Assembly: GCF_013348805.1 (NCBI RefSeq)
Contig: NZ_CP054690.1
Location: forward strand, 4,464,001 to 4,528,000
Reading direction: 5' to 3'
Length of the DNA: 64,000 nt
Origin: Rhodococcus sp. W8901
GTDB lineage: Bacteria; Actinomycetota; Actinomycetes; Mycobacteriales; Mycobacteriaceae
Both the position numbers and the translations under genes were made by a program. Position 1 is the stretch's first letter. Each line of letters begins with the position of its first letter. Positions 25,435-33,890 of the stretch are shown here, piece after piece. The notes beneath the pieces are model-generated. The model saw only the letters and a program-made list of their open reading frames with translations. It was not told the DNA's origin and made no database searches.

Positions 25435-25808
25435 TAGCTCTTCTCCTTCTTGGCGCCGTAGCGGCTGCGTGCCTGCTTGCGGTTCTTGACGCCCTGGGTG
25501 TCGAGCGAGCCGCGGATGATCTTGTAGCGCACACCCGGGAGGTCCTTCACACGACCGCCGCGAACGAGCACCATCGAGTGCTCCTGCAGGTTGTGGCCCT
25601 CACCCGGGATGTAAGCGGTGACCTCGACGGAGCTGGTCAGGCGCACACGGGCGACCTTTCGCAGCGCGGAGTTCGGCTTCTTCGGGGTGGTGGTGTACAC
25701 GCGAGTGCACACACCACGACGCTGCGGGCTGCCCTTGAGGGCCGCGGTCTTGACCTTGGCGGTCTTGTCGCGGCGGCCCTTGCGGACCAGCTGGTTGATG
25801 GTTGGCAT
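25434..25808 (-). CDS. rpsL: 30S ribosomal protein S12
   Basis: A 124-residue S12, first gene of the str operon, acting in decoding accuracy. Lys43 (in TTTPKKPNS) and Lys88 (in GGRVKDLPG) are the wild-type residues whose changes give streptomycin resistance, so no such mutation is present. The ATG at 25808 has a GAAGAAAG region upstream. The upstream 400 bases should hold the operon promoter. Confidence 0.99.
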   Translation of the reverse strand: MPTINQLVRKGRRDKTAKVKTAALKGSPQRRGVCTRVYTTTPKKPNSALRKVARVRLTSSVEVTAYIPGEGHNLQEHSMVLVRGGRVKDLPGVRYKIIRGSLDTQGVKNRKQARSRYGAKKEKS

Positions 25809-26210
25809 TTACCGGCTTTCTTCTTCGGTTTCGGACTGCTCGTACAGGAACCCGTTCAAGCAACCTTGGCTGTTCTGAAATTAGGGATCCATCGGTTGGG
25901 GCAAGAGAGCTGCTGCCCCTCACCCGTCCCTCATGTGCACACGAGGTCGGGCGTGTCGCGCACCCCTACACAGGCAACCGGATGCTCGTACCTGCAGAAA
26001 CAGCAGAAACTCGCGCACGGCAATGCCTCGCATAGGCACACAGATCGGCCCGAGCACGAGGGAGAGTTGCCTGCGTAGCGACCCCCACGGTCGGACACGA
26101 CCCCCAACGATACCCGGCGGCTCCGTTCGAGGTCAAAGCGGGCCGAACATGGTATGCCCGGCGTGGTATGTGAGTCCGGAAATCTCCGGGCGAGTCGGAC
26201 CGGTCCGACC
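25809..26210. other. Upstream region of the str operon, no gene
   Basis: About 400 bases between rpsL and the DUF3558 gene hold no convincing coding frame. This should contain the promoter and leader of rpsL-rpsG-fusA-tuf. Reading the minus strand I found no unambiguous -10/-35 pair. The A/T-richer stretch around 25870-25900 lies in the leader. Confidence 0.5.
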
Positions 26211-26759
26211 TCACGCGCTCAGGTTCAACGTCAGCTTTGCCAGCGCGACCGCGGCGTCACACGGATCGGGGTGTCCGGCCGACTGGAACTGCACCCACCA
26301 GCCCACGACGCCCCCGGCCGGGCCACCGGCCGAGATCCCACAACTGCCCGGATCCTGCGGGGGTCGCGACAGCACCGCACGCCGCCCCTCGACGGTGATG
26401 TCCTGCACCGCATACCCCAGCTGCTCGGACGTCCGGCGCTCGATGTCGAGCCCGCCGGTCTCGAACCAGTTGAACGTCACCCGGACCGGACCGCTCGGGC
26501 CGCCGACGGTCCAGCGGCAGATCGCGCCGAAGAAGCCCCGCTCGATCGAGTCACCGCCGACCGCCTCGGCGATCTTCTCGGGCGGCACGACGTCGCACTC
26601 GGTGAGCAGCGCCGCGAACCGCGACGACGCACCGGGCTCGGTCGCACCGACCGGGGTCGGCGTGCCGGCGACGGTCGAGGCACAGCCCGCGAGCAGGAGC
26701 ACACCGGCCAGGACAGCGGTGGGGACGGCGGCGAGTGTCGAGGTCCGGGTCAACGTCAC
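26211..26759 (-). CDS. DUF3558-type lipoprotein
   Basis: A 182-residue secreted lipoprotein. A hydrophobic signal ends in the lipobox LLLAGC near residue 25. After it come a Thr/Pro-rich spacer and a DUF3558 domain with a regular Cys pattern (ECDVVP, AICRW, GSCGIS, DPCDAA), probably forming disulfides on the cell surface. These are characteristic of Nocardiaceae and mycobacteria; their function is unknown. I chose the GTG at 26759, which overlaps the preceding gene's TGA by four bases. It is the second gene of a lipoprotein pair. Confidence 0.8.
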   Translation of the reverse strand: MTLTRTSTLAAVPTAVLAGVLLLAGCASTVAGTPTPVGATEPGASSRFAALLTECDVVPPEKIAEAVGGDSIERGFFGAICRWTVGGPSGPVRVTFNWFETGGLDIERRTSEQLGYAVQDITVEGRRAVLSRPPQDPGSCGISAGGPAGGVVGWWVQFQSAGHPDPCDAAVALAKLTLNLSA

Positions 26760-27283
26760 TTCCCCCTCGACGCGGTGAGCTCCGCGAGATGTCGTGCCGC
26801 GGTGCACGGATCGGCCGACGGCACCGAGTCGACGTATGCGACCGACCAGTGCACGAAGTCGTCGTCGAACTCGACCCCCAGCTCGCACAGCCGACTCGAC
26901 ACGGACGCCTCGAAACCGGGACGCCCCTCGATCTCGATGTCGGTGGCCGGACGCCCGATCAGCTCACTGCCGGCCCGCTCGCGACCGATCGGGCTTCCTC
27001 GATACCAGGAGAACGACACGTGCGGTCCAGGCTGCCCGGCCGCCGGCGAGACCTGCCACTCGCAGCCCACCGAGTTGCGGACCACCGACCCGAAACTCGG
27101 GACGCCGAAGGCCGCGGCCACCTCCTCGTCGGTGACCGATCCGCACTCCCCGAAGAAGGGACCGGACGTGCGTGCGGTCGACGCCGACGAACCGCTGGAT
27201 TCGTCAGAACCGCCCGCCGCCGCGCCGCATCCGGTGACCAGCACCGCGACACCCGCCAGCACCCCCACCAGCTTGTTCGACAT
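26756..27283 (-). CDS. DUF3558-type lipoprotein
   Basis: A 175-residue lipoprotein and paralogue of the next gene. The signal peptide ends in LVTGC at about residue 19, followed by a Ser/Gly-rich linker. The DUF3558-like core has paired Cys residues (FGECGSV, VGCEW, SRLCELG, ADPCTAA). The GTGA overlap with the following gene and close similarity in layout suggest a tandem duplication. They may form a complex at the outer face of the envelope. Role unknown. Confidence 0.8.
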   Translation of the reverse strand: MSNKLVGVLAGVAVLVTGCGAAAGGSDESSGSSASTARTSGPFFGECGSVTDEEVAAAFGVPSFGSVVRNSVGCEWQVSPAAGQPGPHVSFSWYRGSPIGRERAGSELIGRPATDIEIEGRPGFEASVSSRLCELGVEFDDDFVHWSVAYVDSVPSADPCTAARHLAELTASRGK

Positions 27284-27301
27284 GGAGCGGAACTGTACCG
27301 G

Positions 27302-27940
27302 CTACGACACCGGCGAGGCGGGTGCCGTCGCGTCCACGCGCTGCGCGTCGAGTGGCCGCAGCGCGGCGTCGAGCTGGACCGCCCAGCACCGCACGATCTC
27401 GGCGCGACGGCGCGAGTCGTCGGTGAGGACGTCCGCGAGCCCGAGACCGCGGGCGAGGTCGAGGGTGGCCTGGACGAGCCGCCGGACCGTGGGGTTCGAA
27501 TCGTCGACGCCGAGGCTCTCGACGGCCGTGCGGTGGGCGATGCGACCGAACCGCTCCTCGAGCGGCAGCACCCGTGCCCGTAGTTCGGGGTCGGCGGCCG
27601 CCGCCGTCCACACCTGCAGCGCCGCCTTGAACAGCGAACCCGAGTAGTAGTCGACGAGCCGGGCCACGACCGCCTCCGTCCGGCCCGCCCCTTCGGGCAG
27701 CTCGGTGACCTCACGCCGCGCCTGTTCCATCCGGCTGTCGAACATGAACTCGAGCGCCGCGGTGATGAGATCCTCGCGGGTCGGGAAGTGGTGCTGCGCG
27801 GCACCGCGGGAGACGCCGGCGCGCTGCGCAACGACCGCGACCGTTGTCGCGGACCACCCGAAATCGGTCAGACAGTCGACCGTGGCTTCAAGGAGCCTGT
27901 GCCGGGTCAGCCTGCTCCGGTCCTGCTGGGGTGCGCGCAT
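27302..27940 (-). CDS. TetR-family transcriptional regulator
   Basis: A 212-residue TetR repressor. The DNA-binding region is FGWSATTVAVVAQRAGVSRG with AAQHHFPTREDLI (about residues 24-58), and the rest is helical. I chose the ATG at 27940 because GGAGAGG lies about ten bases upstream; the ATG at 27982 has no such signal. It is divergent from the 42-residue peptide gene and may control it or the lipoprotein pair. M. tuberculosis Rv0681, a TetR upstream of rpsL, is the likely positional counterpart. Confidence 0.85.
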   Translation of the reverse strand: MRAPQQDRSRLTRHRLLEATVDCLTDFGWSATTVAVVAQRAGVSRGAAQHHFPTREDLITAALEFMFDSRMEQARREVTELPEGAGRTEAVVARLVDYYSGSLFKAALQVWTAAAADPELRARVLPLEERFGRIAHRTAVESLGVDDSNPTVRRLVQATLDLARGLGLADVLTDDSRRRAEIVRCWAVQLDAALRPLDAQRVDATAPASPVS

Positions 27941-28029
27941 GTCGTCGCTGTCCTCTCCTACCCGCCCTACCGATATGTGCATCCGAAGTTAACACCGTGA
28001 AAGTTAGGGTTACCTACGTCACATTCTCA

Positions 28030-28058
28030 TTGCGAACCAGACTCGGGCACGTTATCAA
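28030..28058 (+). promoter_or_regulatory. Promoter candidate for the small acidic peptide gene
   Basis: TTGCGA (28030-28035), a 17-base spacer, then TATCAA (28053-28058), in a markedly A/T-richer stretch than its surroundings. A GGAAGG/CCTTCC hairpin (28069-28084) sits in the expected leader, before the AGGAG ribosome binding site. Position fits the gene at 28116. Confidence 0.45.
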
Positions 28059-28115
28059 TCTTCCCTGAGGAAGGATTGCCTTCCCTACTAACACCACATC
28101 CACAGGAGCATCACC

Positions 28116-28244
28116 ATGGGTTCTGCCGAGATCCTCGACTTCTTCGACTTCGTGACCGACTTCGCCGGCGCTGCCAGCGACCTCTTCGGCGCCCTCAGCT
28201 TCTTCGCGGGCTCGCTCGAGACCGTCTCGGGCATCTTCGGCTGA
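28116..28244 (+). CDS. Small acidic Phe-rich peptide, 42 aa (PorA/PorH-like properties)
   Basis: The peptide begins MGSAEILDFFDFVTDFAGAA and ends SGIFG. It has six acidic and no basic residues and eight Phe. Asp at positions 8, 11, 15 and 22 would line one face of an amphipathic helix. No signal peptide is visible. A good ribosome binding site (AGGAG, seven bases), a promoter-like pair, a leader hairpin and a 12-bp terminator frame it, so it is very likely expressed. Corynebacterium PorA (45 aa) and PorH are leaderless acidic peptides that form mycolic-acid outer-membrane channels, and this peptide shares their size and composition. I found no residue-level proof of homology. A signalling or surface-active peptide is an alternative. 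Confidence 0.7.
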   Translation: MGSAEILDFFDFVTDFAGAASDLFGALSFFAGSLETVSGIFG

Positions 28245-28257
28245 TCCGACGCCCCGA

Positions 28258-28300
28258 CGAGCGCGGGGTCCCGTCCATCACGGAAGGAACCCCGCGCTCG
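28258..28300. terminator. Terminator shared by the small peptide gene and the minus-strand operon
   Basis: CGAGCGCGGGGT (28258-28269) pairs perfectly with ACCCCGCGCTCG (28289-28300), followed by TTT. It is 13 bases after the peptide stop and 3 bases beyond the enoyl-CoA hydratase stop on the other strand, so it can serve both. Confidence 0.85.
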
Positions 28301-28302
28301 TT

Positions 28303-29106
28303 TCAGCCGTCGACGGCCCACCTCGGCGGCCGCTTCTGCATGAACGCGGTGATCCCCTCGACCGCATCCGCCGACCCGAACAGGGCCGCCGACTGTGCGG
28401 CGAGCACCTCCCCGTAGCGGTCGAAGTCCTCGAGCATCCGCATCGTCGTGAGCTTCTTGGATTCGGCCAGCCCCTGCGGCGAGCATTTCCGCAGTGTGGC
28501 GACCAGTTCCCGAACGGTGTCGTCCGAGTCCTGCACGGCCTCGCTGATCAGTCCGATCGCCTCCGCCTCGTGCGGGCCGAACTTCTCGCCTGTGAGGAAG
28601 TAGCGTCCCGCCGCGCGCGCCGTGAGCCGCGGAATCACGGTGAGCGAGATGATCGACGCCGCCAGCCCGAGACGCGCCTCTGTCAGGGCGAACGTGCTGT
28701 CCGGCCCGGCGACGACGATGTCGCACGCCCCCACCAGTCCCATCCCGCCGGCACGGACGTGTCCGTCCACTCGGGCGATCACGGGCTTGGGCAGTTCGAC
28801 GATCGCCCTCAACAGCTTGACCATCTGCCGGGTCCGCTCGGCGGCGAGTTCCGCCGGGCTCGCATCGACCGCCCCGGAGGCCCCGGACGCCCCGGACGCT
28901 TCCGACAGATCCGCACCCGCACAGAACGTGCCCCCGGTGTGGGTGAGCACGACCGTGCGGGCGGCATCGTCGGCCGCGGCGTCGGCCAATCCCTGCAGCA
29001 GTTCGGCGACCAGCCTGCTCGAGATCGCGTTGCGGTTGTGCGGTGAGTCGAGGGTGAGCGTGGCGCAGCCGTCCGCGACGTCGTATCGAACGAAACGATC
29101 CGTCAT
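28303..29106 (-). CDS. Enoyl-CoA hydratase/isomerase family protein
   Basis: A 267-residue crotonase-fold protein. The oxyanion-hole regions HNRNAISSRLVAELL and GGTFCAGADLSEASG are visible, as is the second half-site GHVRAGGMGLVGACDI. In the Atu pathway the hydratase AtuE acts after the carboxylase, and this gene could fill that role as the last gene of the operon. I chose the ATG at 29106, with GAGG upstream. It lies 10 bases after the acyl-CoA dehydrogenase stop. The loop ASGASGASGAVDAS is an unusual Gly/Ala/Ser-rich insertion. Confidence 0.85.
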   Translation of the reverse strand: MTDRFVRYDVADGCATLTLDSPHNRNAISSRLVAELLQGLADAAADDAARTVVLTHTGGTFCAGADLSEASGASGASGAVDASPAELAAERTRQMVKLLRAIVELPKPVIARVDGHVRAGGMGLVGACDIVVAGPDSTFALTEARLGLAASIISLTVIPRLTARAAGRYFLTGEKFGPHEAEAIGLISEAVQDSDDTVRELVATLRKCSPQGLAESKKLTTMRMLEDFDRYGEVLAAQSAALFGSADAVEGITAFMQKRPPRWAVDG

Positions 29107-29116
29107 ACGCACCGCC

Positions 29117-30280
29117 TCAGTACGACTTCGGCAGGCCCAGCGAGTGCTGGGAGACGAAGTTGAGGATCATCTCGCGACTCACCGGCGCCACCCGCGCGAT
29201 CCGCGCCGCGCCGAGCATCGCCGACAGCCCGTATTCCTTGGTGAGACCCGCGCCGCCGTGCGTCTGGATCGCCTGATCGAGGGCCCTGATGCTGGCCTCG
29301 GCCGCCGCGTACTTGGCCATGTTCGCGGCCTCCGCCGCACCGAAGTCGTCGCCGCTGTCGTAGAGGACGGCGGCCTTCTGCATCATCAGCTTGGCCAGTT
29401 CGAGTTCGATCTTGCACTGCGCCAGCGGATGCGCCAGCCCCTGGTGGGCGCCGATCGGCGTCTTCCAGACGGTCCGTTCCTTCGCGAACTTCACACCGGC
29501 TTCGAGGGCCCACCGACCCATACCGATCGCCATGGCCGCACCGAGGATGCGCTCGGGGTTGAGGCCCGCGAACAGCTGCATCAGCGCGGCGTCCTCCGAT
29601 CCGACGAGCGCGTCGGCGGGCAGCCGGACGTCGTCGAGGAACAGCGTGAACTGGTGATCCGGCTCGATGATGTCCATGTCCATGCGCTGCGCGACGAAGT
29701 TCTCGGCGTCGGTGGGCACGATGAACAGCGCGGGCTTGAGCTTGCCCGACTTGTGGTCCTCGGTGCGGGCCACGATCAGCACGGCGTCGGCCTGGTCGAC
29801 GCCGGAGATGTAGACCTTGTTGCCGCGCAGGACCCAGTCCTCGCCGTCGCGCCGGGCGGTGGTGGTGATCTGGTGCGAGTTGGAACCGGCATCGGGTTCG
29901 GTGATGCCGAACGCCATGATCTTGGAGCCGTCCGCGAGCGCGGTCAGCCATTCCTGCTTCTGCGCATCGGTGCCGTACTTGCCGATGATGGTGCCGCAGA
30001 TCGCGGGCGAGACCACGACCAGCAGCAGTCCGGCGCCCTGCGCCGCGAGTTCCTCCTGCACCAGGGCGAGTTCGTAGATGCCCGCTCCCCCGCCGCCGTA
30101 CTCCTCGGGGAGGTTGACGCCGAGGAACCCGAGCTTGCCGGCCTCGTTCCACAGCTCCGTGAGCGGCTCGCCCTTGCGTGCCTTGGGAAGTACGTAGTCG
30201 ACGTAGTTGAAGCGCTGCGCGAGCTTGGAGACCGCCGCCCGCAGCTCCTTCTGCTCGTCCGTCTCGATGAAGCTGCTCAT
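29117..30280 (-). CDS. Acyl-CoA dehydrogenase
   Basis: A 387-residue FAD enzyme, with FGITEPDAGSNSHQITTTA (FAD-binding) and the C-terminal DQAIQTHGGAGLTKEYGL segment. It would introduce a double bond into an acyl-CoA. The ATG at 30280 overlaps the stop of the carboxylase alpha subunit by four bases (ATGA) and has GAAGGAG ahead, so the pair is translationally coupled. It is the second dehydrogenase of the operon, so the pathway probably needs two oxidations or two chain lengths. Confidence 0.9.
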   Translation of the reverse strand: MSSFIETDEQKELRAAVSKLAQRFNYVDYVLPKARKGEPLTELWNEAGKLGFLGVNLPEEYGGGGAGIYELALVQEELAAQGAGLLLVVVSPAICGTIIGKYGTDAQKQEWLTALADGSKIMAFGITEPDAGSNSHQITTTARRDGEDWVLRGNKVYISGVDQADAVLIVARTEDHKSGKLKPALFIVPTDAENFVAQRMDMDIIEPDHQFTLFLDDVRLPADALVGSEDAALMQLFAGLNPERILGAAMAIGMGRWALEAGVKFAKERTVWKTPIGAHQGLAHPLAQCKIELELAKLMMQKAAVLYDSGDDFGAAEAANMAKYAAAEASIRALDQAIQTHGGAGLTKEYGLSAMLGAARIARVAPVSREMILNFVSQHSLGLPKSY

Positions 30281-32283
30281 GCGGTTTCTCCTTCTGCGAC
30301 TTCTGCTTCCACGATTGCCAGGACCGATCCGACGTCGACCTGCTGGCCGACGACGACGGGTAGTTCGGTGAGCACACCGGCGGCGGGCGCCTTGACGGTG
30401 TGCTCCATCTTCATGGCCTCGAGCCACAGGATCGGCTGTCCGGCCGCCACGTGATCACCCGCTGCCGCCCCCAGCCTGATCACCGCGCCCGGCATGGGTG
30501 CCAGCAGCGACCCCTCCGCGAGGACGGTCGACGGGTCGACGAATCTCTGTATCGCCGTGAGCGATACCGGTCCGAGCGCCGAGTCGACATATACCCGGTC
30601 GCCGTAGCGGGCGACGTCGAAACCGCGCCGCAGACCGGAGACGTCGAGCACGACGTGGTCCGGCCCGGAGGAAATCAGGGCGACGTCCTCGAAGTCCTCC
30701 GCGATCAGTCCCGACCGGGTCTGCAGGTAGCGGACGTCGTACTCGCCGTGTGCTCCCGTGTACTGCTTGCTCTGCGGCTGCGACGGCAGGTTCCGCCAGC
30801 CGCTGGGCAGACCGGCGTTCACCGGCGCCGCGACACGATTGCGAGCGGCGTCGGCGAGCGCGGCCGCGAGTGCGGACAGCTTCTCGGCCTGCTCGTCGGC
30901 GAGGGGACGCGCCAGCCGGTCGAGCCCGTGGGTGTCGAAGAACGCGGTGTCGGTGTCGCCCGCGAGGAACGCGGGGTGCCGCAGGACGTTCACCAGCAGG
31001 TCGCGGTTGGTCTGCAGTCCGTGCAGCCGGGTGCGGGCCAGTGCGGACGCCAGCACCTGCGCGGCCTGGGTGCGGGTGGGCGCGAACGAGATGACCTTCG
31101 CGAGCATCGGGTCGTAGAAGACGCTCACCACGGAGCCGTCCTCGACACCCGAGTCCAGGCGCACCCCGGCCCGGTCGAGGACCTCGAACTCCGCAGTGCT
31201 GCCGCGCAGTTCGATGCGCTCGACGGTGCCGCTCTGCGGTCGCCAGTTGTGGGCGGGATCCTCGGCATACAGCCGGACCTCGATCGAATGTCCGCGCAGG
31301 GCAGGCGGTTCGGCGGGCAGTGCGGCGCCCGCGGCCACCTCCAGCTGCAGCTCGACGAGGTCGAGCCCCGTGGTGCACTCGGTGACCGGGTGTTCCACCT
31401 GCAGGCGGGTGTTCATCTCCAGGAAGAAGAACTCGCCCTGTTCGTCGGCGAGGAACTCGACGGTGCCGGCACCCTCGTACCCGATCGCGTTCGCGGCGAG
31501 CCGGGCCGCCTCGAACAGCCTGGCGCGCATGGCGGGAAGGCGTTCGACGAGCGGCGACGGGGCCTCCTCCACCACCTTCTGGTGGCGGCGCTGGATGGAG
31601 CACTCTCGCTCCCCCACCGCCCACACCGTGCCGTGCCGGTCGGCCATCACCTGCACCTCGATGTGCCGTCCGGTCTCGAGGTAGCGCTCGCAGAACACCG
31701 TCGGATCGCCGAACGCCGACTGCGCCTCCCGCGCGGCCGCCTCGATCTCGCGGGGCAGCGCCGCCAGCTCGCGCACCACCCGCATGCCGCGGCCGCCGCC
31801 ACCGGCGGACGCCTTGACGAGCACCGGCAGATCGGCCTCGGTGACCGCCGCCGGGTCCAGCTCGGCGAGGACGGGGACGCCGGCGTCGGCCATGATCCGC
31901 TTGGACTCGACCTTGGAGCCCATCAGCTCGATGGACTTGACCGGCGGGCCGATCCACGTGAGGCCGGCGGCCTCCACGGCCTGCGCGAAATCGGCGTTCT
32001 CCGACAGGAACCCGTAGCCGGGATGGATCGCGTCGGCGCCGGCGGCGCGGGCCGCAGCGATGAGCGCGTCGGCGCGCAGGTAGGTCTCGGCGGGCGTCGA
32101 ACCCGGGAGCCGGACCGCGGCGTCGGCCTCGGCGACGTGCGGGCTGGCGGCGTCCGGATCGGAGAACACCGCCACCGTGCCGACACCGGTGCGGCGGCAC
32201 GTCGCGAAGACGCGTCGGGCGATCTCGCCGCGGTTGGCGACCAGGACGGACGTGACGGGGGACGTACTCACAGTGCTACTCAC
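30277..32283 (-). CDS. Biotin-dependent acyl-CoA carboxylase, alpha subunit (biotin carboxylase plus biotin carrier)
   Basis: A 668-residue protein. The N-terminal biotin-carboxylase ATP-grasp half carries SVLVANRGEIARR, KASAGGGGRGM and EMNTRLQVEHPVTE. A linker follows, then the C-terminal biotinyl domain with biotin on Lys625 in EAMKMEH. It transfers carboxyl groups to the beta subunit encoded just upstream. I chose the GTG at 32283, with GAGG seven bases upstream; the longer frame would run into the beta-subunit gene. By context it may resemble AtuF (geranyl-CoA carboxylase) or a methylcrotonyl-type carboxylase. Confidence 0.9.
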   Translation of the reverse strand: MSSTVSTSPVTSVLVANRGEIARRVFATCRRTGVGTVAVFSDPDAASPHVAEADAAVRLPGSTPAETYLRADALIAAARAAGADAIHPGYGFLSENADFAQAVEAAGLTWIGPPVKSIELMGSKVESKRIMADAGVPVLAELDPAAVTEADLPVLVKASAGGGGRGMRVVRELAALPREIEAAAREAQSAFGDPTVFCERYLETGRHIEVQVMADRHGTVWAVGERECSIQRRHQKVVEEAPSPLVERLPAMRARLFEAARLAANAIGYEGAGTVEFLADEQGEFFFLEMNTRLQVEHPVTECTTGLDLVELQLEVAAGAALPAEPPALRGHSIEVRLYAEDPAHNWRPQSGTVERIELRGSTAEFEVLDRAGVRLDSGVEDGSVVSVFYDPMLAKVISFAPTRTQAAQVLASALARTRLHGLQTNRDLLVNVLRHPAFLAGDTDTAFFDTHGLDRLARPLADEQAEKLSALAAALADAARNRVAAPVNAGLPSGWRNLPSQPQSKQYTGAHGEYDVRYLQTRSGLIAEDFEDVALISSGPDHVVLDVSGLRRGFDVARYGDRVYVDSALGPVSLTAIQRFVDPSTVLAEGSLLAPMPGAVIRLGAAAGDHVAAGQPILWLEAMKMEHTVKAPAAGVLTELPVVVGQQVDVGSVLAIVEAEVAEGETA

Positions 32284-32291
32284 TCGGTTCC

Positions 32292-33890
32292 TCACATCCG
32301 GAAGACACCGAAGTTCGCGGTGCCCTCGATCGGGGCGGTGGCAATGGCCGACAGGCACATTCCCACCACCGTGCGGGTGTCGCGGGGGTCGATGACGCCG
32401 TCGTCGTAGAGCCGTCCGGACAGGAACATCGGCAGCGACTCGGCTTCGATCTGGTTCTCGATCATCGCGCGCATCCCGGCGTCGGCCTCCGCGTCGAACG
32501 CCTGCCCGCGGGCCTCGGCGGCGGCCCTGCCGACGATGGAGATGACGCCCGCCAGCTGGGCGCCGCCCATCACCGCCGACTTGGAACTGGGCCATGCGAA
32601 CAGGAACCGCGGGTCGAACGCGCGGCCGCACATGCCGTAGTGACCGGCGCCGTACGACGCCCCCAGCAGGATCGAGATGTGCGGAACCGTGGAGTTCGAG
32701 ACGGCGTTGATCATCATCGAGCCGTGCTTGATCATGCCACCCTCCTCGTACTCCTTGCCGACCATGTAGCCGGTGGTGTTGTGCAGGAACAGAAGTGGAG
32801 TGTTCGACCGGTTCGCGAGCTGAATGAACTGGGTGGCCTTCTGGGACTCCTCGCTGAAGAGCACGCCACGCGCGTTGGCGAGGATGCCGATCGGGTAGCC
32901 GTGGAGTTCGGCCCAGCCGGTGACGAGGGACGAGCCGTACATCGGCTTGAACTCGTCGAAGTCGGAACCGTCGACGATGCGGGCGATCACCTCGCGCGGA
33001 TCGAACGGAATCTTCAGATCGGCCGGGACGATACCCAGCAGCTCCTCGGGATCCTCGAGCGGCTCGATCACCTCGGCGCGCGGCGCCGGACCCTGCTTGC
33101 GCCAGTTCAGCCGATTGACGATGCTGCGACCGATGCGAATCGCGTCGTGCTCGTCCACCGCGAAGTAGTCCGCGAGACCCGATGTGCGGGCGTGCATCTC
33201 GGCACCCCCGAGCGCCTCGTCGTCGGACTCCTCGCCGGTGGCCATCTTCACCAGCGGCGGCCCGGCCAGGAACACCTTGGAGCGTTCCTTGATCATCACG
33301 ACGTGGTCGGACATGCCGGGGATGTAGGCGCCGCCGGCGGTGGAGTTACCGAACACCAGCGCGATCGTGGGAATGCCGGCCGCCGACAGCTTGGTGAGGT
33401 CACGGAACATCCGTCCGCCCGGGATGAAGACCTCCTTCTGCGTCGGCAGGTCGGCGCCGCCGGACTCGACGAGCGAGATCACCGGGAGCCGGTTCTGCAC
33501 CGCGATGTCGTTGGCGCGGAAGCCCTTCTTGAGGGTCCACGGGTTGGACGTGCCACCGCGGACCGTCGGATCGTTCGCGACGATGAGGCACTCGACGCCG
33601 CTGACGACACCGATGCCGACGATCGTCGACGCACCCACCGGGAACTCGGTGCCCCACGCCGCGAGCGGCGACAGCTCGAGGAACGGCGAATCCGGGTCCA
33701 GCAGCAGTTCGATCCGCTCGCGGGCGAGCAGTTTGCCCCGCTTGTGGTGCCGCTCCACGTACTTCTCGCCACCCCCGGCGAGCGCCTTCGCGTGCTCGGC
33801 CTCGATCTCGGCGAGCTTGGTCGTCATCGACTCGGCCGCAGCCGTGTACTCCGGCGCGTCGGTGTCCAGTGTCGACTTCAGGATCGTCAT
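32292..33890 (-). CDS. Acyl-CoA carboxylase carboxyltransferase (beta) subunit
   Basis: A 532-residue crotonase-related carboxyltransferase. Typical motifs are HHKRGKLLARERIELLLDP, GGTSNPWTLKKG, GNSTAGGAYIPGMSDHVVMI and GASYGAGHYGMCGRAFDPRF. The length matches methylcrotonyl-CoA or geranyl-CoA carboxylase beta (535-540 aa) rather than a propionyl-CoA enzyme. It transfers the carboxyl group from biotin to the acyl-CoA. It overlaps the upstream dehydrogenase gene by four bases (ATGA) and is followed after eight bases by the alpha subunit. Confidence 0.92.
   Translation of the reverse strand: MTILKSTLDTDAPEYTAAAESMTTKLAEIEAEHAKALAGGGEKYVERHHKRGKLLARERIELLLDPDSPFLELSPLAAWGTEFPVGASTIVGIGVVSGVECLIVANDPTVRGGTSNPWTLKKGFRANDIAVQNRLPVISLVESGGADLPTQKEVFIPGGRMFRDLTKLSAAGIPTIALVFGNSTAGGAYIPGMSDHVVMIKERSKVFLAGPPLVKMATGEESDDEALGGAEMHARTSGLADYFAVDEHDAIRIGRSIVNRLNWRKQGPAPRAEVIEPLEDPEELLGIVPADLKIPFDPREVIARIVDGSDFDEFKPMYGSSLVTGWAELHGYPIGILANARGVLFSEESQKATQFIQLANRSNTPLLFLHNTTGYMVGKEYEEGGMIKHGSMMINAVSNSTVPHISILLGASYGAGHYGMCGRAFDPRFLFAWPSSKSAVMGGAQLAGVISIVGRAAAEARGQAFDAEADAGMRAMIENQIEAESLPMFLSGRLYDDGVIDPRDTRTVVGMCLSAIATAPIEGTANFGVFRM

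Noticed and set aside
25809-26210. Possible RNA gene or riboswitch upstream of rpsL
   Set aside because: I could not find a recognisable fold or conserved loop; described only as leader region.
32284-32631. Extension of the carboxylase alpha subunit to 784 residues
   Set aside because: It would run 116 codons into the beta-subunit gene; the biotin-carboxylase domain begins just after GTG 32283.
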